Assembly (NCBI GenBank): GCA_964417725.1
Contig: CAYQIV010000015.1
Location: forward strand, 1 to 64,000
DNA: 64,000 bases
Direction of reading: 5' to 3'
From: SHZI01 sp964417725
Lineage (GTDB): Bacteria > Pseudomonadota > Gammaproteobacteria > Steroidobacterales > GCA-2729495
The notes beneath the pieces are model-generated. The model was given only the letters and a program-made list of their open reading frames with translations, made no database searches and was not told where the DNA came from. The position numbers and the translations under genes are program-made. Of this stretch, positions 50,981 to 62,081 are shown one piece after another (the first letter of the stretch is position 1; every line of letters begins with the position of its first letter).

Positions 50981-51116
50981 AGCCCGCCGCCGCACCCCGG
51001 CCCCGGTCCTGTCACGGCCTGCTAGAATGCGGGCCCGCTCCGCCGGCATCGTGTGCACTGCCACGGCAACCTGGCAGCGGCCGGGTCGTCATGCCGTACC
51101 GCGAAGGAAGATACGC

Positions 51117-53868
<2,752 letters not shown>

Positions 53869-53885
<17 letters not shown>

Positions 53886-54318
53886 TGGCGCGGCGCCCGC
53901 CGGAGACCACCGGCCGCTGATCAGCGTGGTGGCCGGGGTGCTGTCCGACGCCGCCGGTCGCGTCCTCATCGCGCGCCGGCCGGAAGGCGCGCACGGCGGC
54001 GGCTTCTGGGAGTTCCCCGGCGGCAAACTGGCGCCGGGTGAAGCCGCCTGGGATGGCCTGTGCCGCGAACTGCACGAAGAGCTCGGCATCACGGTGCTTG
54101 GCGGCACGCCGCTGCTCCGCTGCCGCCATGCCTATCCCGATCGCACCGTCGAACTGGATTTCTACCGCGTGGAACGCTATGCCGGCACCGCCTCGGGCCG
54201 CGAGGGCCAGCCGTTGCGTTGGGTCAGCGTTGCTGAACTGTCCGACTGCGGGCTGCTGCCCGCCGACCTGCCGGTGATCGCGGCGCTCAACGCCGCGCCG
54301 GATGCTCAGCAGAGATAG
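53869..54318 (+). CDS. mutT: Nudix hydrolase, MutT type (8-oxo-dGTP diphosphatase)
   Basis: Cleans oxidised nucleotides such as 8-oxo-dGTP. 149 residues with the complete Nudix box GGKLAPGEAAWDGLCRELHE followed by ELGI (about 54-77), a substrate-side GFWEFPGG motif, and PDRTVELDFYRVERY as in MutT. Start ATG 53869 lies inside secA and gives about 17 non-conserved residues before the core ISVVAGVLSDAAGRVLIARR. Gene order secA-mutT is classical. The 3' end overlaps the zapD 3' end by 13 bases on opposite strands. Confidence 0.93.
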
Positions 54319-55112
54319 AGGCGGAACGGCACGTCGCGCACCACCTGTGTCGGGCGCTGCATGACGTTCTGCCACTGCATGAAGCGCACCGTGAAGCGGT
54401 GATGGCTGCCGCTGATCTCGGGGAAGAGGTCGGCGTCGCCGGGCACGCCGACGCGCAGCAGGCCGACCGTCGCATCGCCCACCTGGCCGTGCTGGTAGAC
54501 GCCGTTGACGGCCACCTGGGCGCTGGGCTGGCTGCTTTCGCGCAGCAGCCACAGCAGCTGGACGATGGCATCGCCGAGCGGACGCAGGTTGTGCATCCAG
54601 CGTTCGATGTCGGCGGTGCGCTGTTCGTATGGCCGGCGCAGCCAGTTGCTGTAGATCGGCAGGTCGAATTCACAGGTGCCGCCGGGGATCGCGCTGCGGT
54701 GTTTCACGGCGGCGAGGAACTCGTTGTCGCGCAGCGGCTGGAGGAATTGCGGGCCGACGGCGAAGAGCCGCTGGCGCAGCGTCTGCATGCTCTGGACCAT
54801 CTGCCCGAGGCGCTCGAGGTCGACCCCGGGCGAGCGCTGCCAGCGGTCGAGCAGGCCGATCTGGCGCTCGAGTTCCTTGAGGCAGTCGCCGCGCACGTCG
54901 CCGCGGCCGAGGATGGCGACGATCTCGAGCATGCTGGCGATCGCCGCCCGGCTGCCCCAGTCGGGGTGTTGTCTCAGGTTGAAGGCGAACTGCTGGTAGA
55001 GGTATTCCAGGCGCAGGAAGGTGCGCATCCGCTCGCTGAGCGGCTGCTCATAGAGCACGACCGCGCCGGAGGCCGCAGGCTGGTTGAACAGGTCTGCAGG
55101 GGGTGTGCTCAC
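54306..55112 (-). CDS. zapD: Cell division protein ZapD
   Basis: Cytoplasmic FtsZ-bundling protein that binds the FtsZ tail. 268 residues of the DUF1342 family: LYEQPLSERMRTFLRLEYLY near the N-terminus, HPDWGSRAAIASMLEIVAIL, IPGGTCEFDLPIYSNWLRRP, LRPLGDAIVQLLWLLRESSQ, and a beta-rich end HHRFTVRFMQWQ. Start is a GTG. Downstream of coaE as usual, but yacG, often the next gene, is missing; the convergent neighbour is mutT. Confidence 0.95.
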   Translation of the reverse strand: MSTPPADLFNQPAASGAVVLYEQPLSERMRTFLRLEYLYQQFAFNLRQHPDWGSRAAIASMLEIVAILGRGDVRGDCLKELERQIGLLDRWQRSPGVDLERLGQMVQSMQTLRQRLFAVGPQFLQPLRDNEFLAAVKHRSAIPGGTCEFDLPIYSNWLRRPYEQRTADIERWMHNLRPLGDAIVQLLWLLRESSQPSAQVAVNGVYQHGQVGDATVGLLRVGVPGDADLFPEISGSHHRFTVRFMQWQNVMQRPTQVVRDVPFRLYLC

Positions 55113-55195
55113 ATCGAGTGTGCCGGTTCGCCGTTCCGGAGCTGGGAATCTATTCTGCGCCAGCGGATATCACGAGGCAAATCCGCCGCGCCGGG

Positions 55196-55831
55196 TCAGC
55201 CGCCGGTGGTGTGGCTGAGGAGGAGGTAGCGTGCGTGCAGCCGCGCCACCTGTTGCGCCGTGTCGGCCCTGCTGCCCGAGTTGTCGATGATGTCGTCGGC
55301 AGCAGCGAGCCGCTCGGCGCGGGGCAGTTGCGCGGCGAGCAGGCGTTCGATGCCCTGTGCGGTCTCGCCGTCGCGCGTTGCGAGGCGCATGCGCTGGACC
55401 GCTTCCGGGCAGTCGACGACGAGCACGCGGTCGACGCGCGAGGCATAGCCGGTTTCGACCAGCAGCGGCACCACCAGCACCTGGTAGGCGCCTCCGGCGG
55501 CGGCCGACAGCGCCTCGCAGCGCGCCATGATCAGCGGGTGGAGCAGCGCCTCGAGCTGGCGGCGTGCCGCCTCGTCGGCGAAGACGCGCTCGCGCAGCCG
55601 GCGGCGGTCGAGGCTGCCGTCATCCTGGCGCAGGTCGCGGCCGAAAGTGCGGATGATGGCGTCGAGTGCCGGCGTGCCGGGGGCAACGACCTCACGGGCG
55701 ATGAGGTCGGTGTCGATCACCGGCACGCCGTGGGCCTCGAACATCGCCGCCACCGTGCTCTTGCCGCTGGCGATCCCGCCGGTCAGTCCGACCCGCCATG
55801 CCGGCCCGTCATGCGGGACGTCGTGCGTCAT
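55196..55831 (-). CDS. coaE: Dephospho-CoA kinase
   Basis: Last step of coenzyme A synthesis. 211 residues: P-loop VGLTGGIASGKSTVAAMFEA, VPVIDTDLIAREVVAPGTPA, the lid region HPLIMARCEALSAAAGG, and VLVVPLLVETGYASRVDRVL followed by VVDCPEAVQRMRLATRDG. ATG 55831 lies 9 bases after the pilD stop. pilD-coaE-zapD is the usual order. Confidence 0.96.
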   Translation of the reverse strand: MTHDVPHDGPAWRVGLTGGIASGKSTVAAMFEAHGVPVIDTDLIAREVVAPGTPALDAIIRTFGRDLRQDDGSLDRRRLRERVFADEAARRQLEALLHPLIMARCEALSAAAGGAYQVLVVPLLVETGYASRVDRVLVVDCPEAVQRMRLATRDGETAQGIERLLAAQLPRAERLAAADDIIDNSGSRADTAQQVARLHARYLLLSHTTGG

Positions 55832-55840
55832 GCCGCGGCC

Positions 55841-56707
55841 TCAGAAGGCGGCCGCCCAGTAGGCCGCGGTGATCTGCCGACCCCACAGCAGGGCGATGAA
55901 GCCGGCGATGGCGAGGTAGGGGCCGAAGGGCAACGGCTTTTCCCGCGCCCGCCCGCCGAAGGCGATCAGCGCCACGCCGATCAGTGCGCCGCTGAGTGCC
56001 GCGACGAGGATGACGAGCGGCAGCGCCTGCCAGCCGAGCCAGGCGCCGAGTGCTGCGAAGAGCTTGAAGTCGCCGTAGCCCATGCCTTCCTTGCCGGTCA
56101 CGAGGCGGAAGCCATGGTAGACAAACCACAAACTGAGATAGCCGGCCATCGCACCGATGACCCCGGCTTCGAGCCCGGGAAAGACGCTGCCGGGTGCGCC
56201 GCCGGCCACCAGCTGGAAGAGCAGCCCGGCCCACAGCAGCGGCAGGGTGATCGAATCGGGCAGCAGGTGGTGGTCGATGTCGATGACCGACAGCGCGATC
56301 AACGCCCAGGTCAGGCCCAGCGCCCCGGCCAGTGCCGGTCCCGCGCCGAACTGCGCCGCGACGGCCAGCGAGGCCAGTGCCGTCAACGCCTCGATGAGCG
56401 GATAGCGGCGCGGGATCGGCGCTTGGCAGGCCGCGCAGCGACCGCGCAGCAGCAGGTAGCTCGCCAGCGGGATGTTGTGCCAGGCCGGAATCGGCGTCCG
56501 GCACTGCGGGCAGGCCGAGCGCGGTGTCAGCAGGTTGAAAGGCGGCTCATCGTTGTGGGCCGCCGGCGCGTCGCCGTTGAGCACCTCACTGGCCTGGCGG
56601 CGCCACTCGCGTTCGAGCATCAGCGGCAGCCGGTAGATCACCACATTGAGGAAGCTGCCGACGAGCAGGCCGAGCACGCCCGCCATGGCCATGAGCGGGA
56701 CCGACAT
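55841..56707 (-). CDS. pilD: Type IV prepilin peptidase PilD
   Basis: Inner-membrane aspartic protease that cuts prepilin leaders and methylates the new N-terminus. 288 residues: GVLGLLVGSFLNVVIYRLPL, cytoplasmic zinc domain with CPQC and CAAC (about 66-95), and about seven helices. The two catalytic aspartates are in ALSVIDIDHHLLPDSITLPL and GKEGMGYGDFKLFAALGAWL. It processes the PilA leader encoded at 60492. pilC ends 24 bases upstream of its start. Confidence 0.97.
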   Translation of the reverse strand: MSVPLMAMAGVLGLLVGSFLNVVIYRLPLMLEREWRRQASEVLNGDAPAAHNDEPPFNLLTPRSACPQCRTPIPAWHNIPLASYLLLRGRCAACQAPIPRRYPLIEALTALASLAVAAQFGAGPALAGALGLTWALIALSVIDIDHHLLPDSITLPLLWAGLLFQLVAGGAPGSVFPGLEAGVIGAMAGYLSLWFVYHGFRLVTGKEGMGYGDFKLFAALGAWLGWQALPLVILVAALSGALIGVALIAFGGRAREKPLPFGPYLAIAGFIALLWGRQITAAYWAAAF

Positions 56708-56730
56708 GGACGACAGGGCAGCCGCGTCGA

Positions 56731-57948
56731 TCAGATGACCGCGCCCATCTTGAAGATCGGCAGGTACATGGCGACGACCATGCCGCCGACCAGGATGCCG
56801 AGGATGGCCATGATCAGCGGCTCGAGCAGGCTGCTCATGCTGTCGACGGCGTTGTCGACGTCGGCCTCGTAGAAGTCGGCGACCTTGCTCGACATCTCGT
56901 CGAGCGAGCCGGATTCCTCGCCGACGGCGATCATCTGCACGACCATGTTGGGGAACAGCTCGGTGTTCTCCATGGCGCGCTGCAGCCGCTGGCCGGTGGC
57001 GACCTCATCGCGCATGCGCAGCACGGCCTTTTCGTAGAGCACGTTGCCGGTGGCGCCCGACACGGACTGCAGGGCCTCGACCAGCGGCACGCCGGCATTG
57101 AACATCGTCGCCAGCGTGCGGGCGAAGCGTGCCACCGCCGCCTTCTCGAGGATCGGCCCGACGATGGGCAGCTTGAGGAACAGCCAGTCCTCGATCTCGC
57201 GCAGGCGCCGCGAGCGCTTCTTGAGGTAGATGTAGCCGCCGACGATGCCGCCGATGACGAAGAGGAGGATCCAGCCCTGCGAACGCAGGAACTCCGAGAT
57301 GTCGAGGACCATGCGCGTGAAGGCTGGCAGGTCGGCGCCGAAACCCTTGAACAGCGACTCGAACTGCGGGATGACGAAGATCATGAGGATTGCCGTGACG
57401 ACGATCGCGACGACGATGACCGCCGCCGGATAAAACAGCGCCTTCTTGATCTTCTTCTTGATGGCCTCGGTCTTTTCCTTGTAGGTCGCCACCTTGTCGA
57501 GCAGCGTGTCGAGGGAGCCGGCCTGTTCGCCGGCGGCGACGAGGTTGACGTAGAGGTCGTCGAAGTGCAGCGGGTGCTTGGCCAGCGCCTCGGCCAGCGC
57601 CGTGCCGGCCTCGAGGTCGGCCTTGATGGCGAGGATCAGCTTCTGCATCGCCGGGTTGTCGTGGCCGTTGCCGATGATCTGGAAGGCCTGGACCAGCGGA
57701 ATGCCCGACGACAGCATGGTGGCCAGCTGGCGGCTGAAGATGGCGATGTCGCCCGGCGTGACCTTGCCGCCGGCCTGGAGCAGGCTCGACTGCTTGCGGA
57801 TCTTGACCGGGACCACGCCCTGGCGGCGCAGCTCGGCGCGCACCGCGGCCTCGGTGGCGGCGAGCGTCTTGCCGCGGATGGTGTTGCCGCGGCTGTCGGT
57901 GCCTTCCCACTTGAACGGGATCTGCTTGATGGCGATGCTGGTTGCCAT
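56731..57948 (-). CDS. pilC: Type IV pilus inner-membrane platform protein PilC
   Basis: Platform protein that couples the PilB and PilT motors to pilin assembly. 405 residues with two GspF domains: first around IAIFSRQLATMLSSGIPLVQ, second around RFARTLATMFNAGVPLVEAL. Membrane segments are AVIVVAIVVTAILMIFVIP, WILLFVIGGIVGGYIYL and LIMAILGILVGGMVVAMYLP. The frame is open upstream, but ATG 57948 has GGAGGAG 7 bases before it. Lies 68 bases after pilB. Confidence 0.97.
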   Translation of the reverse strand: MATSIAIKQIPFKWEGTDSRGNTIRGKTLAATEAAVRAELRRQGVVPVKIRKQSSLLQAGGKVTPGDIAIFSRQLATMLSSGIPLVQAFQIIGNGHDNPAMQKLILAIKADLEAGTALAEALAKHPLHFDDLYVNLVAAGEQAGSLDTLLDKVATYKEKTEAIKKKIKKALFYPAAVIVVAIVVTAILMIFVIPQFESLFKGFGADLPAFTRMVLDISEFLRSQGWILLFVIGGIVGGYIYLKKRSRRLREIEDWLFLKLPIVGPILEKAAVARFARTLATMFNAGVPLVEALQSVSGATGNVLYEKAVLRMRDEVATGQRLQRAMENTELFPNMVVQMIAVGEESGSLDEMSSKVADFYEADVDNAVDSMSSLLEPLIMAILGILVGGMVVAMYLPIFKMGAVI

Positions 57949-58016
57949 GCCCTGGCTCCTCCTGAACCCCGGTTCGGCCCATCGGCGGTGCCCCGCACCG
58001 CCGGCCGCCCGTGCGA

Positions 58017-59738
58017 CTACTCGATGGTAACCCTGTTGATCTCTTCGAGGCTGGTAAGGCCGTCCTTGACTTTCTGCAGCGCCGAGCGCCGCAGGGTCCA
58101 GACACCGTCCTTGATCGACTGCTCCTCGATCTCGACGGCGCTGCCACCCTCGAGGATGATCCGTCCGATGGTCTCGCCGACCGGCAGCACCTGGTAGATG
58201 CCGACGCGGCCCTTGTAGCCGTCGTTGCACTGGCGGCAGCCGACCGGCCCGTAGATGCGCGGCCCCGCCTGGATGTCCTCGGCAGTGAAGCCTTCTTTGA
58301 GCAGCGCCTCCTCGGGGATGTCGCGCAATTCCTTGCAGTGTTCGCACAGGCGCCGCGCCAGGCGCTGGGCGATGATGAGGTGCACCGAGGTGGCGATGGC
58401 ATAGGGCTTGACGCCCATGTCGATCAGCCGGGTCAAGGTGCGCGGCGCATCGTTGGTGTGGAGCGTGGAAAGCACGAGGTGGCCGGTCTGCGCCGCCTTG
58501 ATGGCGATCTCGGCGGTTTCGAGGTCGCGCACCTCACCGACCATGATCACGTCGGGGTCCTGGCGCAGGAAGGCCTTGAGCGCCGAGGCGAAGGTCAGGC
58601 CGACCTTGGGGTTGACGTTGACCTGGTTGATGCCCGGCACGTTGATCTCGACCGGGTCTTCGGCCGTCGAGATGTTGCGGTCCTCGGTGTTGAGGATGTT
58701 GATGCCGGTATAGAGCGACACGGTCTTGCCGCTGCCGGTCGGTCCGGTGACGAGGATCATGCCGTAGGGCTTGGCGAGCGCATCGAGGTAGAGCTTTCTC
58801 TGGAAAGGCTCGTAGCCGAGCGCATCGATGCCGAGCTTGGCGGCGGTCGGGTCGAGGATGCGCAGCACGACCTTCTCGCCGTAGAGCGTCGGGCAGGTGT
58901 TGACGCGGAAATCGATGGCGCGGCTCTTCGACAGGCGCAGCTTGATGCGCCCGTCCTGCGGCACGCGCCGTTCGGCGATGTCGAGCCGCGACATCACCTT
59001 GAGGCGTGCCGTGACCTTGTTGGCCAGCGCCAGCGGCGGCGCGGCGACCTGCTTGAGCACGCCATCGAGGCGCGTGCGCACACGGTAGTTCTTCTCGTAG
59101 GGCTCGAAGTGGATGTCGGAGGCGCCACGCTTGATGGCGTCGAGCATCACCTTGTTGACGAAGCGCACCACCGGCGCGTCCTCGACGTCGTCGCGGGCGA
59201 TGTCTTCGGCGGCCTCGTCCTCGCCGCCGGTGACCTCGAGGCTCTCGAGGTCGAAGTCGTCCTCTTCCATGCCGGACATCGAGGTGTCGACCTGCTCGAG
59301 GGCGCGGGCGACGAGGGCCTCGAGCTTGTCCTGGTCGACGACGATCGGGTCGACGCGGAAGCCGGTCTGGAACTTGATCTCGTCGACGGCCGGCTGGTCG
59401 GTGGGGTCGGCGACGCCGAGGAACAGGCGTTTGCCCCGCAACATCAGCGGCAGCACGCGGTGTTTGGCGAGCAGGCGCTGGTCGATGACGCGGACGGTGT
59501 CGAGGTCGATCTCGAGGGCGTCGAGGTCGAGGAGCGGCACGCCGAATTCGGTGGACGCCGCGATGGCGATCTTGCGTGCCTCGACCAGACCCTGCTCGAC
59601 GAGGTGGCTGACCAGCCCGCCGCGCTGGCCTTCGGCGGCCTTCAGCGCCTGGAGCACCACGTCTTCCTGCACCAGCCCGTCCTGCACCAGGCGGCGCGAC
59701 AGGCCGGACAGCGGGGACGATGCGGGGTTTACGGCCAT
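58017..59738 (-). CDS. pilB: Type IV pilus extension ATPase PilB
   Basis: Hexameric motor for pilus extension. 573 residues: N-terminal MshEN-type domain (about 1-140), then the ATPase core with Walker A ILVTGPTGSGKTVSLYTGI, Asp box EDRNISTAEDPVEINVPGI, Walker B FLRQDPDVIMVGEVRDLETA and His box GHLVLSTLHTNDA. The zinc site CEHC plus CRQC is in LARRLCEHCKELRD and GPVGCRQCNDGYKGRVG. No clear ribosome binding site precedes the ATG. Confidence 0.97.
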   Translation of the reverse strand: MAVNPASSPLSGLSRRLVQDGLVQEDVVLQALKAAEGQRGGLVSHLVEQGLVEARKIAIAASTEFGVPLLDLDALEIDLDTVRVIDQRLLAKHRVLPLMLRGKRLFLGVADPTDQPAVDEIKFQTGFRVDPIVVDQDKLEALVARALEQVDTSMSGMEEDDFDLESLEVTGGEDEAAEDIARDDVEDAPVVRFVNKVMLDAIKRGASDIHFEPYEKNYRVRTRLDGVLKQVAAPPLALANKVTARLKVMSRLDIAERRVPQDGRIKLRLSKSRAIDFRVNTCPTLYGEKVVLRILDPTAAKLGIDALGYEPFQRKLYLDALAKPYGMILVTGPTGSGKTVSLYTGINILNTEDRNISTAEDPVEINVPGINQVNVNPKVGLTFASALKAFLRQDPDVIMVGEVRDLETAEIAIKAAQTGHLVLSTLHTNDAPRTLTRLIDMGVKPYAIATSVHLIIAQRLARRLCEHCKELRDIPEEALLKEGFTAEDIQAGPRIYGPVGCRQCNDGYKGRVGIYQVLPVGETIGRIILEGGSAVEIEEQSIKDGVWTLRRSALQKVKDGLTSLEEINRVTIE

Positions 59739-59859
59739 GGGCGCGGTGCTGGCGGGAAGTCCCGGTGGCTCAGGCAGATAGGAGACATAGTGTTACTGAT
59801 GTTCAGTGACGGGCGCAACCGACGCAGGTCACAACTCCGGGGGGTTCTTGCCCGGCCTT

Positions 59860-59918
59860 GCGGACCGCTCCGGGAGGTTATCGGCCGCGGTCCGCCGGGG
59901 CTTGAGGGCCCGGGCCCT
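59860..59918. repeat. Two inverted repeats in the pilA-pilB gap
   Basis: GCGGACCGC (59860-59868) and GCGGTCCGC (59887-59895) form a perfect 9-bp inverted repeat with an 18-base spacer. AGGGCCCGGGCCCT (59905-59918) is a perfect 14-bp palindrome. Both lie between the pilA terminator and the pilB start, and no ORF covers them. Their role is unknown. Confidence 0.6.
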
Positions 59919-59937
59919 GCCAGATGCCGGGATGCAC

Positions 59938-59967
59938 CAAAAACGCGGGGGCCCGAAGGCCCCCGCG
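59938..59967 (-). terminator. Rho-independent terminator of pilA
   Basis: On the minus strand a perfect 10-bp GC-rich stem (59944-59953 with 59958-59967, loop of four) is followed by TTTTT. It lies about 40 bases past the pilA stop and should end most pilin transcripts before pilB. Confidence 0.9.
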
Positions 59968-60006
59968 CGGTATCCGCCGGCCCGGCAGGGCCGGCCCGCA
60001 GCCTCA

Positions 60007-60492
60007 TCAGCCGCGGCAGTTGGACGGCAGGTACTTTTCCTTGCCGGCGGCGAAGGTCGCCGCGGCGCCGGAGGCGCCGGATCCGGCTTCGGCACCGTTG
60101 GTCGGGACGTTGTCGGCGCACTGCCAGATCACGTCGAGGTTGTCGCTGACCAGCGGCTTGAGGGTGACCGTCTCGGCGCCGATTTCGGGATTGGCATCGT
60201 TGCCGTAGGTGATGGTGAGCGTGCCGTCGTCGACCGTGATGGAGGCCACGTACTTGCCGCTCGGTGCATTGGCGATGCCGAGGTCGTCGAGGTCCGTCGG
60301 CCACACGCCGCGGTCGGCGAAGAACTCCGACACCGACGCCTTGACCGAGCTGGCCAGCGTCATGCCTTCAGAGACCTGCGAGCGGATGGTGTAGTCCTGA
60401 TAGGCCGGGATGGCGATGGCCGCCAGGATGCCGATGATCGCGACGACGATCATCAGTTCGATGAGGGTAAAACCCTGCTGGATCTTCTTCAT
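60007..60492 (-). CDS. pilA: Type IV pilin PilA
   Basis: Major pilin. 161 residues: leader MKKIQQG cut by PilD, then mature N-terminus FTLIELMIVVAIIGILAAIA with Glu5. The globular part (about 40-161) is small and ends with a Cys pair, VIWQCADNV and YLPSNCRG, that could form the C-terminal disulfide loop. It carries an Ala/Gly-rich insert EAGSGASGAAATFAAGKEKY. Shine-Dalgarno AAGGAG 6 bases upstream. Its own sigma-54 promoter and terminator make it a separate transcript inside the pil cluster. Confidence 0.97.
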   Translation of the reverse strand: MKKIQQGFTLIELMIVVAIIGILAAIAIPAYQDYTIRSQVSEGMTLASSVKASVSEFFADRGVWPTDLDDLGIANAPSGKYVASITVDDGTLTITYGNDANPEIGAETVTLKPLVSDNLDVIWQCADNVPTNGAEAGSGASGAAATFAAGKEKYLPSNCRG

Positions 60493-60551
60493 GCTTCACT
60501 CCTTGTGAAAACGGTTCAGCGACGTGCGGCAGGTGCCGGCGGGAACGATGA

Positions 60552-60567
60552 TGCAGCTTCCATGCCA
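60552..60567 (-). promoter_or_regulatory. Sigma-54 promoter of pilA
   Basis: Minus-strand TGGCATGGAAGCTGCA: GG and GC separated by exactly 10 bases, matching TGGCAC-N5-TTGCW closely. Transcription would start near 60541, leaving a leader of about 50 bases before pilA. rpoN and pilR are both in this window, so all the needed regulators are known. Confidence 0.8.
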
Positions 60568-60674
60568 GGTCTCGATATGCTCGTGCATCTATTTGATTTG
60601 AAAATGCTTTATTCGAACGCTTGGCGGCGGCGGTAACAGTGGCGGACATAAGTCGCCGTCGGCCCGTTTTCGAT

Positions 60675-60711
60675 CTGACGCAAAACGTCACAAGGTGACG
60701 CGGTGCGTCAG
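60675..60711. promoter_or_regulatory. Nested palindrome upstream of the pilA promoter
   Basis: CTGACGC (60675-60681) pairs with GCGTCAG (60705-60711), and inside it CGTCAC pairs with GTGACG around AAG; the two arms are separated by a 4-by-4 mismatch. It is centred about 150 bases upstream of the predicted pilA start, a normal enhancer distance, and lies just past the pilR stop. It has no T run, so terminator function is less likely. Candidate PilR-binding site. Confidence 0.5.
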
Positions 60712-60720
60712 CTTCCGCCC

Positions 60721-62079
60721 TCAGTCGAGCCCCAGCTTCTGCATGCGGTAGCGCAGCGCGCGCAGCGTCATGCCGAGCTGGCGGGCGGTGGCGGTCTTGT
60801 TGTAGCGGTTGTCGGCCAGCGCGCGGCGGATCTCCTCGCGCTCAAGCTGCTCCAGCCGGTCGCCGAGCGGTGCGCTGCCTGCCGCCGGAGCGGCCGCCGC
60901 CGGCGGCGCGCCGCCCGGCGGGTGCGGCATGCCCGCTGCGCCCTGCACGGCGCCCTGCAGCAGGATGTCCTCCGCCGTGACCTCGTCGCCGCAGAGCGCC
61001 ACGGCGCGTTCGAGGACGTTCTCGAGTTCGCGGACGTTGCCGGGGAAGGGCCAGGCGCGGAGCTTGTCGCGGGCCTCGGCGGTCAGTTCACGCGGAGCAA
61101 GCCCCAGCTCGCCGGTGAGGCGGGCGAGGAGGGCATCGACGAGCAGGTCGAGGTCGCCGCCGCGCTCGCGCAGGGGCGGCACGCGCAGTTCGATGACATT
61201 GATGCGGTAATACAGGTCTTCGCGGAACTGGCCGGCGGCGACCAGCGCGCGCAGGTCCTTGTGCGTCGCCGAGAGGATGCGCACGTCGACTGCCACCTCG
61301 GCGCTCTGGCCGACCGGCCGGACGCCTTTCTCCTGGATCACGCGCAGCAGCTTGACCTGCATCGGCAGCGGCAGGTCGGCGATCTCGTCCATGAACAGCG
61401 TGCCGCCCTCGGCCGAGCGGAACAGGCCGTCCTTGTCGGTCACCGCACCGGTAAAGGCGCCCTTGCGGTGGCCGAAGAACTCGCTTTCCATCAGCTCGGA
61501 GGGGATGGCCCCGCAGTTGACCGGCACGAACGGCGCCTCGCTGCGCGCGCCCTGCTCGTGGATCATGCGCGCGACCAGTTCCTTGCCGGTGCCCGACTCG
61601 CCGGTGATGTGCACCGGCGCCTGGCTGCGCGCGACGCGGGCGATCATCTGCCGCAGGCGCATGATCGCCGGCGATTCGCCGAGCAGGCGGGCCTTGCCGC
61701 TGACCTCGCTGACCGGCACCTTGAGCGCGCTGCCGACCAGCTTGCGCAGCACGCGGATGTCGACCGGCTTGGAAATGAAATCGAAGGCCCCGGACTTCAG
61801 GGCGCGCACAGCCGTCTCGACGTTGCCGTGGGCCGTGATCACCGCCACCGGCGTGCGCAGGCCGGCGGCCTGCATCCACTCGACCAGCTCGAGGCCGTCG
61901 CCGTCGGGCAGGCGCATGTCGGTGAGGCACAATGCGAAGCGCTGGCGGCCGAGCTGCGCACGTGCCGCGGCGAGGTCGTGGCAGGTCACGGTGCGCACGT
62001 CCATTCTTTCCAGCGTCATCGCCAGCAGTTCGCACAGATCGGGTTCGTCGTCGACGACCAGTGCCACAGGTGCAGCCAT
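60721..62079 (-). CDS. pilR: Two-component response regulator PilR (sigma-54 activator)
   Basis: NtrC-family activator of pilA. 452 residues: receiver domain (about 1-125) with VALVVDDEPDLCELLAM, phospho-Asp in CLTDMRLPDGDG and Lys in DFISKPVDIRVL. AAA+ domain (about 140-375) with Walker A ITGESGTGKELVARMIHEQG, sigma-54 loop GHRKGAFTGAVTDKDG, Walker B GGTLFMDEIADLPLPMQV and R-finger region FREDLYYRINVIELRVPPL. The Ala/Pro linker precedes a Fis-type HTH, NKTATARQLGMTLRALRYRM. ATG 62079 follows the pilS stop by 2 bases. Confidence 0.97.
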   Translation of the reverse strand: MAAPVALVVDDEPDLCELLAMTLERMDVRTVTCHDLAAARAQLGRQRFALCLTDMRLPDGDGLELVEWMQAAGLRTPVAVITAHGNVETAVRALKSGAFDFISKPVDIRVLRKLVGSALKVPVSEVSGKARLLGESPAIMRLRQMIARVARSQAPVHITGESGTGKELVARMIHEQGARSEAPFVPVNCGAIPSELMESEFFGHRKGAFTGAVTDKDGLFRSAEGGTLFMDEIADLPLPMQVKLLRVIQEKGVRPVGQSAEVAVDVRILSATHKDLRALVAAGQFREDLYYRINVIELRVPPLRERGGDLDLLVDALLARLTGELGLAPRELTAEARDKLRAWPFPGNVRELENVLERAVALCGDEVTAEDILLQGAVQGAAGMPHPPGGAPPAAAAPAAGSAPLGDRLEQLEREEIRRALADNRYNKTATARQLGMTLRALRYRMQKLGLD

Positions 62080-62081
62080 GC

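Noticed and set aside
60675..60711. Simple terminator for pilR.
   Set aside because: There is no T run on the minus-strand 3' side, so I list it as a candidate regulatory palindrome. The terminator reading remains possible.
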